NCBI GenBank assembly: GCA_021807675.1
Contig: JAKBCR010000019.1
Coordinates: 1-35,562, forward strand
Source: Pseudomonadota bacterium
GTDB taxonomy: Bacteria; Pseudomonadota; Gammaproteobacteria; Steroidobacterales; Steroidobacteraceae
DNA: 35,562 bases
Direction of reading: 5' to 3'
Below, in pieces: positions 33,737 through 35,562 of this stretch; positions within the stretch are counted from its first letter, which is position 1; the number at the start of each line of letters is the position of its first letter. Both the position numbers and the translations under genes were made by a program. The notes under the pieces were generated by a model that saw nothing but the letters and a program-made list of their open reading frames with translations, did not search any database and was not told the DNA's origin.

Positions 33737-34483
33737 ATGCAGAAGGTCGCACTTGTCACTGGAGGCGCCGCGGGGATCGGGCGCGCGTGCTGCCTGCGCC
33801 TGGCGCGGGAAGGACACGCCGTAGGGGTCCTCGACGTCAATCTCGAGGGATGCGAAGCCGTGGTGCGGGAAATCGAGGCGGCCGGCGGCAAGGCGCTCGC
33901 CCTCGGAGCGAGCGTCGCGGACCGGCGCGCCGTCACCGAGGCCGTGACCCAGCTGCGCGCAAAGTTCGGTCCCATCACGGTGCTGGTCAACAACGCCGGG
34001 ATCGCGCAATTCCTGCCCTTCGAAGAAATCACGGACGAGGCCTGGGACCGGATGATGGCCATCAACCTCAAAGGCACGTTCATCGTCACCCAAGTAGTGC
34101 TGCCCGACATGAAGGCTGCCCGGTGGGGCCGGATCGTCAATATCTCCTCCTCGAGCGCGCAGACCGGCGCGTTGAAGATGGCACACTACTCAGCGTCCAA
34201 GGGAGCCGTCGTGTCACTCACGAGGACGCTGGCGCAGGAGCTGGGACCGCACGGGATCACGGTGAACAACATCCCTCCCGGCTCGGTCATGCATACGCTC
34301 ATGTCGGAGGCCAATCGGGACAAAATGCAGTATTCCCCCGAGACCCTGCTCGCGACCCTCCCGGTACGCCGTCTCGGGGAGCCGGAGGACATCGCGAACG
34401 CCTGCGCCTGGCTCGTCAAGGAGGAGACGGGCTATGTCACCGGACAGACCATCGGCGTGAACGGGGGCCGTATCGTCAGTTAG
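33737..34483 (+). CDS. Short-chain dehydrogenase/reductase (classical SDR)
   Basis: The 248-residue enzyme has the cofactor motif TGGAAGIG (8-15), NNAG (85-88), the catalytic Ser near 138 (ISSSSA), Tyr151 and Lys155 (YSASK), and the C-terminal GYVTGQTIGVNGG typical of FabG-like proteins. Asp33 after the second strand suggests NAD rather than NADP. It would oxidise or reduce an alcohol or ketone; the substrate cannot be told. ATG 33737 is preceded by CTGGAGG. It lies 139 bases after the peptidase gene and looks like a separate unit. Confidence 0.93.
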   Translation: MQKVALVTGGAAGIGRACCLRLAREGHAVGVLDVNLEGCEAVVREIEAAGGKALALGASVADRRAVTEAVTQLRAKFGPITVLVNNAGIAQFLPFEEITDEAWDRMMAINLKGTFIVTQVVLPDMKAARWGRIVNISSSSAQTGALKMAHYSASKGAVVSLTRTLAQELGPHGITVNNIPPGSVMHTLMSEANRDKMQYSPETLLATLPVRRLGEPEDIANACAWLVKEETGYVTGQTIGVNGGRIVS

Positions 34484-34593
34484 CGCGAGAGGAGCCTCCG
34501 CTCTCACAACGGTCATTGGGCAACCCCCGATCAAATATCAGGATGGAGTCGGGGTACTACCGCTGCAAGCAAACCCTGGTAGAGCCGATCCAG

Positions 34594-34842
34594 CTATTCC
34601 TTGGCGTCCTTCGCCTTCAGGCCATCCTGGTTCGCCTCGATGAAGGCCTTGATGTCCTCGGCCATCGAAAGCAGCCGCAACCACTGTTCTTTGTAGAGCG
34701 TGACCGGGAATCGACCCATTCCATAGACGGACAGCGCGCCCTTCTCGCTGACTTTCATCGCGAGCTTGCCGCGCCCCGCCTGCTTCAGGCGCTCGTTCTC
34801 GGCTCGAAGCCTCGCCAGCTCTGCTTGCACGTCTTCAGTCAT
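34594..34842 (-). CDS. Small coiled-coil protein, conserved hypothetical
   Basis: The 82-residue protein starts at ATG 34842, with GGAGG upstream. The N-terminus (EDVQAELARLRAENERLKQA) is a coiled coil with leucine-type heptads. The C-terminal part, GALSVYGMGRFPVTLYKEQWLRLL, looks like a small conserved domain found in unrelated bacteria, but its function is unknown to me. It is soluble and has its own promoter. Confidence 0.82.
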   Translation of the reverse strand: MTEDVQAELARLRAENERLKQAGRGKLAMKVSEKGALSVYGMGRFPVTLYKEQWLRLLSMAEDIKAFIEANQDGLKAKDAKE

Positions 34843-34874
34843 TCAGGAACCTCCGCGGGGCAACCGAGGCGCGG

Positions 34875-34880
34875 ATTATA
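34875..34880 (-). promoter_or_regulatory. -10 box of the coiled-coil gene
   Basis: The minus strand carries a perfect TATAAT about 33 bases before the ATG at 34842, giving a leader of about 25 bases. No good -35 box sits at the right distance. Confidence 0.55.
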
Positions 34881-35562
34881 CCGCTCTCGGGGCGCCCTTC
34901 CGTTCGTGTTCTTGGCACGAGCGGAAGGCAAACCGCCCCTCAGGCGGACTGCCGCCTCTGCTGCAAAGTAGCGATGAACGAGGGTGAGCTGGAAGCGCGG
35001 GATGGATGGGCGCCCGGGAGCCAGCCGGGCCGTCGGTAGTAAGCATCGACGTGCAACGCCTTCATTCGACACGTGAACGCCTATACAAACGCTGGAAAGA
35101 ACACGGTGAGGTTTTAACGTTTTAACGTGCAGAATGGGCGTACCCTTTTGCTGGGTGCCGCTCAAAAAGCGAGGGCGCGAGCATTTCAGGCCGCGGTTGT
35201 TCGGGAAGGCCTGACCCCATTCGGAGAAATCGAGATTCCTGGTGACGACGGTGCGAGAGACGTACCCGGCAGGGCGTCGCTGTACCGGCATGTGTACTCC
35301 TTGCCGTACCTGGGCGCCCAGGCAGGTACACACATGCGACTGGCGGCGTTCGCTTTCCCTAGTTTCCAGGCCTTTTTCTCGCATCCCTGCCGGGTACAGC
35401 ATTAGGCTAGGGGCGGAATCGAAGGATGGACCTAAGCCTTTGAAAGTGAAAGCGGATTAGCCGATCGCCTTTCCGGATACCCCGACCGCATACCCCTGCC
35501 GATCGCGCCTCAGGCTGTTCAAGGCGGCGCCCGCCCGTGCGTCAACACGAGCGAGCGCCTAC
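34881..35562. other. Right-edge region without a supported gene
   Basis: Several frames are open but none has protein-like composition or a good start. A minus-strand frame near the edge (about 35456-35558) reads like a short protein end (ARVDARAGAALNSL, then GYAVGVSGKAIG) but has a stop directly upstream at 35559-35561. The TGACCCCATTC-type stretch near 35212 resembles flanks of decayed mobile elements, without proof. The inverted repeat is listed separately. Confidence 0.5.
35288..35337. repeat. Long imperfect inverted repeat with a perfect 14-base palindromic core
   Basis: GCATGTGTAC (35288-35297) mirrors GTACACACATGC (35326-35337) apart from two extra bases. Between them CCTGGGCGCCCAGG (35309-35322) is a perfect palindrome. 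Together they could fold into a cruciform or a long hairpin. It lies in the gene-free right edge and could belong to a mobile-element end, a REP-like element or a terminator. Confidence 0.6.

Noticed and set aside
34839-35402. Minus-strand 187-codon frame at the right edge
   Set aside because: Its composition is not protein-like, it has no ribosome-binding site, and it runs through the inverted repeat and the promoter of the coiled-coil gene.

Overview
The window reads as a chromosomal stretch of a high-GC proteobacterium. The best guess is a soil gammaproteobacterium of the Steroidobacter/Nevskia type. This rests on base composition, a Tat-exported high-potential iron-sulfur protein (HiPIP), a MipA/OmpV porin-like protein, an AmtB with a sigma-54/NtrC-type promoter and a PEP-CTERM-like surface protein. 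It is an inference: no rRNA or marker gene is present. I saw no tRNA, rRNA, CRISPR array or intact insertion sequence.

Left part (1-12.1 kb). A molybdopterin oxidoreductase runs off the left edge on the minus strand. It is divergent from amtB, whose upstream region carries two NtrC-like sites and a textbook -24/-12 promoter. Convergent with amtB is a PP2C phosphatase-Ser/Thr kinase fusion. After a small secreted protein come a DUF1232 membrane protein coupled to alkB, a 2OG-Fe(II) oxygenase pseudogene, a PEP-CTERM-like protein, and a MipA/OmpV protein whose ribosome-binding site lies inside a perfect hairpin. Then follow a small helical protein, a heavily decayed ABC transporter, a 50-residue DUF1328 protein and a frameshifted pyridoxamine-phosphate-oxidase-like gene. 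That gene overlaps the end of a cytochrome c-PQQ dehydrogenase fusion.

Middle part (14.7-30.4 kb). This is a surface-glycan-type locus. It holds two GT4-like glycosyltransferases, a ChbG/HpnK-type deacetylase, two different AsnB-type amidotransferases, a Wzx/MATE-like flippase, a beta-propeller lipoprotein, an NAD-dependent sugar epimerase, a divergent methyltransferase, a GlpD-type FAD oxidase and a DAHVHLH-motif hydrolase-like protein. Two tightly packed gene strings are visible: a plus-strand glycosyltransferase-asnB-flippase unit and a minus-strand five-gene unit with overlapping ends. Between them lies a decayed second copy of the asnB-flippase pair, so the locus grew by duplication and then lost one copy. 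A plausible joint role is making, amidating, methylating and exporting a polysaccharide or related glycan; the product cannot be named.

Right part (30.5-35.6 kb). This contains the HiPIP with a likely terminator, a small lipoprotein, an M13 metallopeptidase, a short-chain dehydrogenase and a small coiled-coil protein with a clear -10 box. The last 720 bases have no convincing gene but do contain a long inverted repeat.

Four broken genes (oxygenase, ABC transporter, PNPOx-like gene, asnB/flippase copy) in 35 kb suggest local gene erosion.
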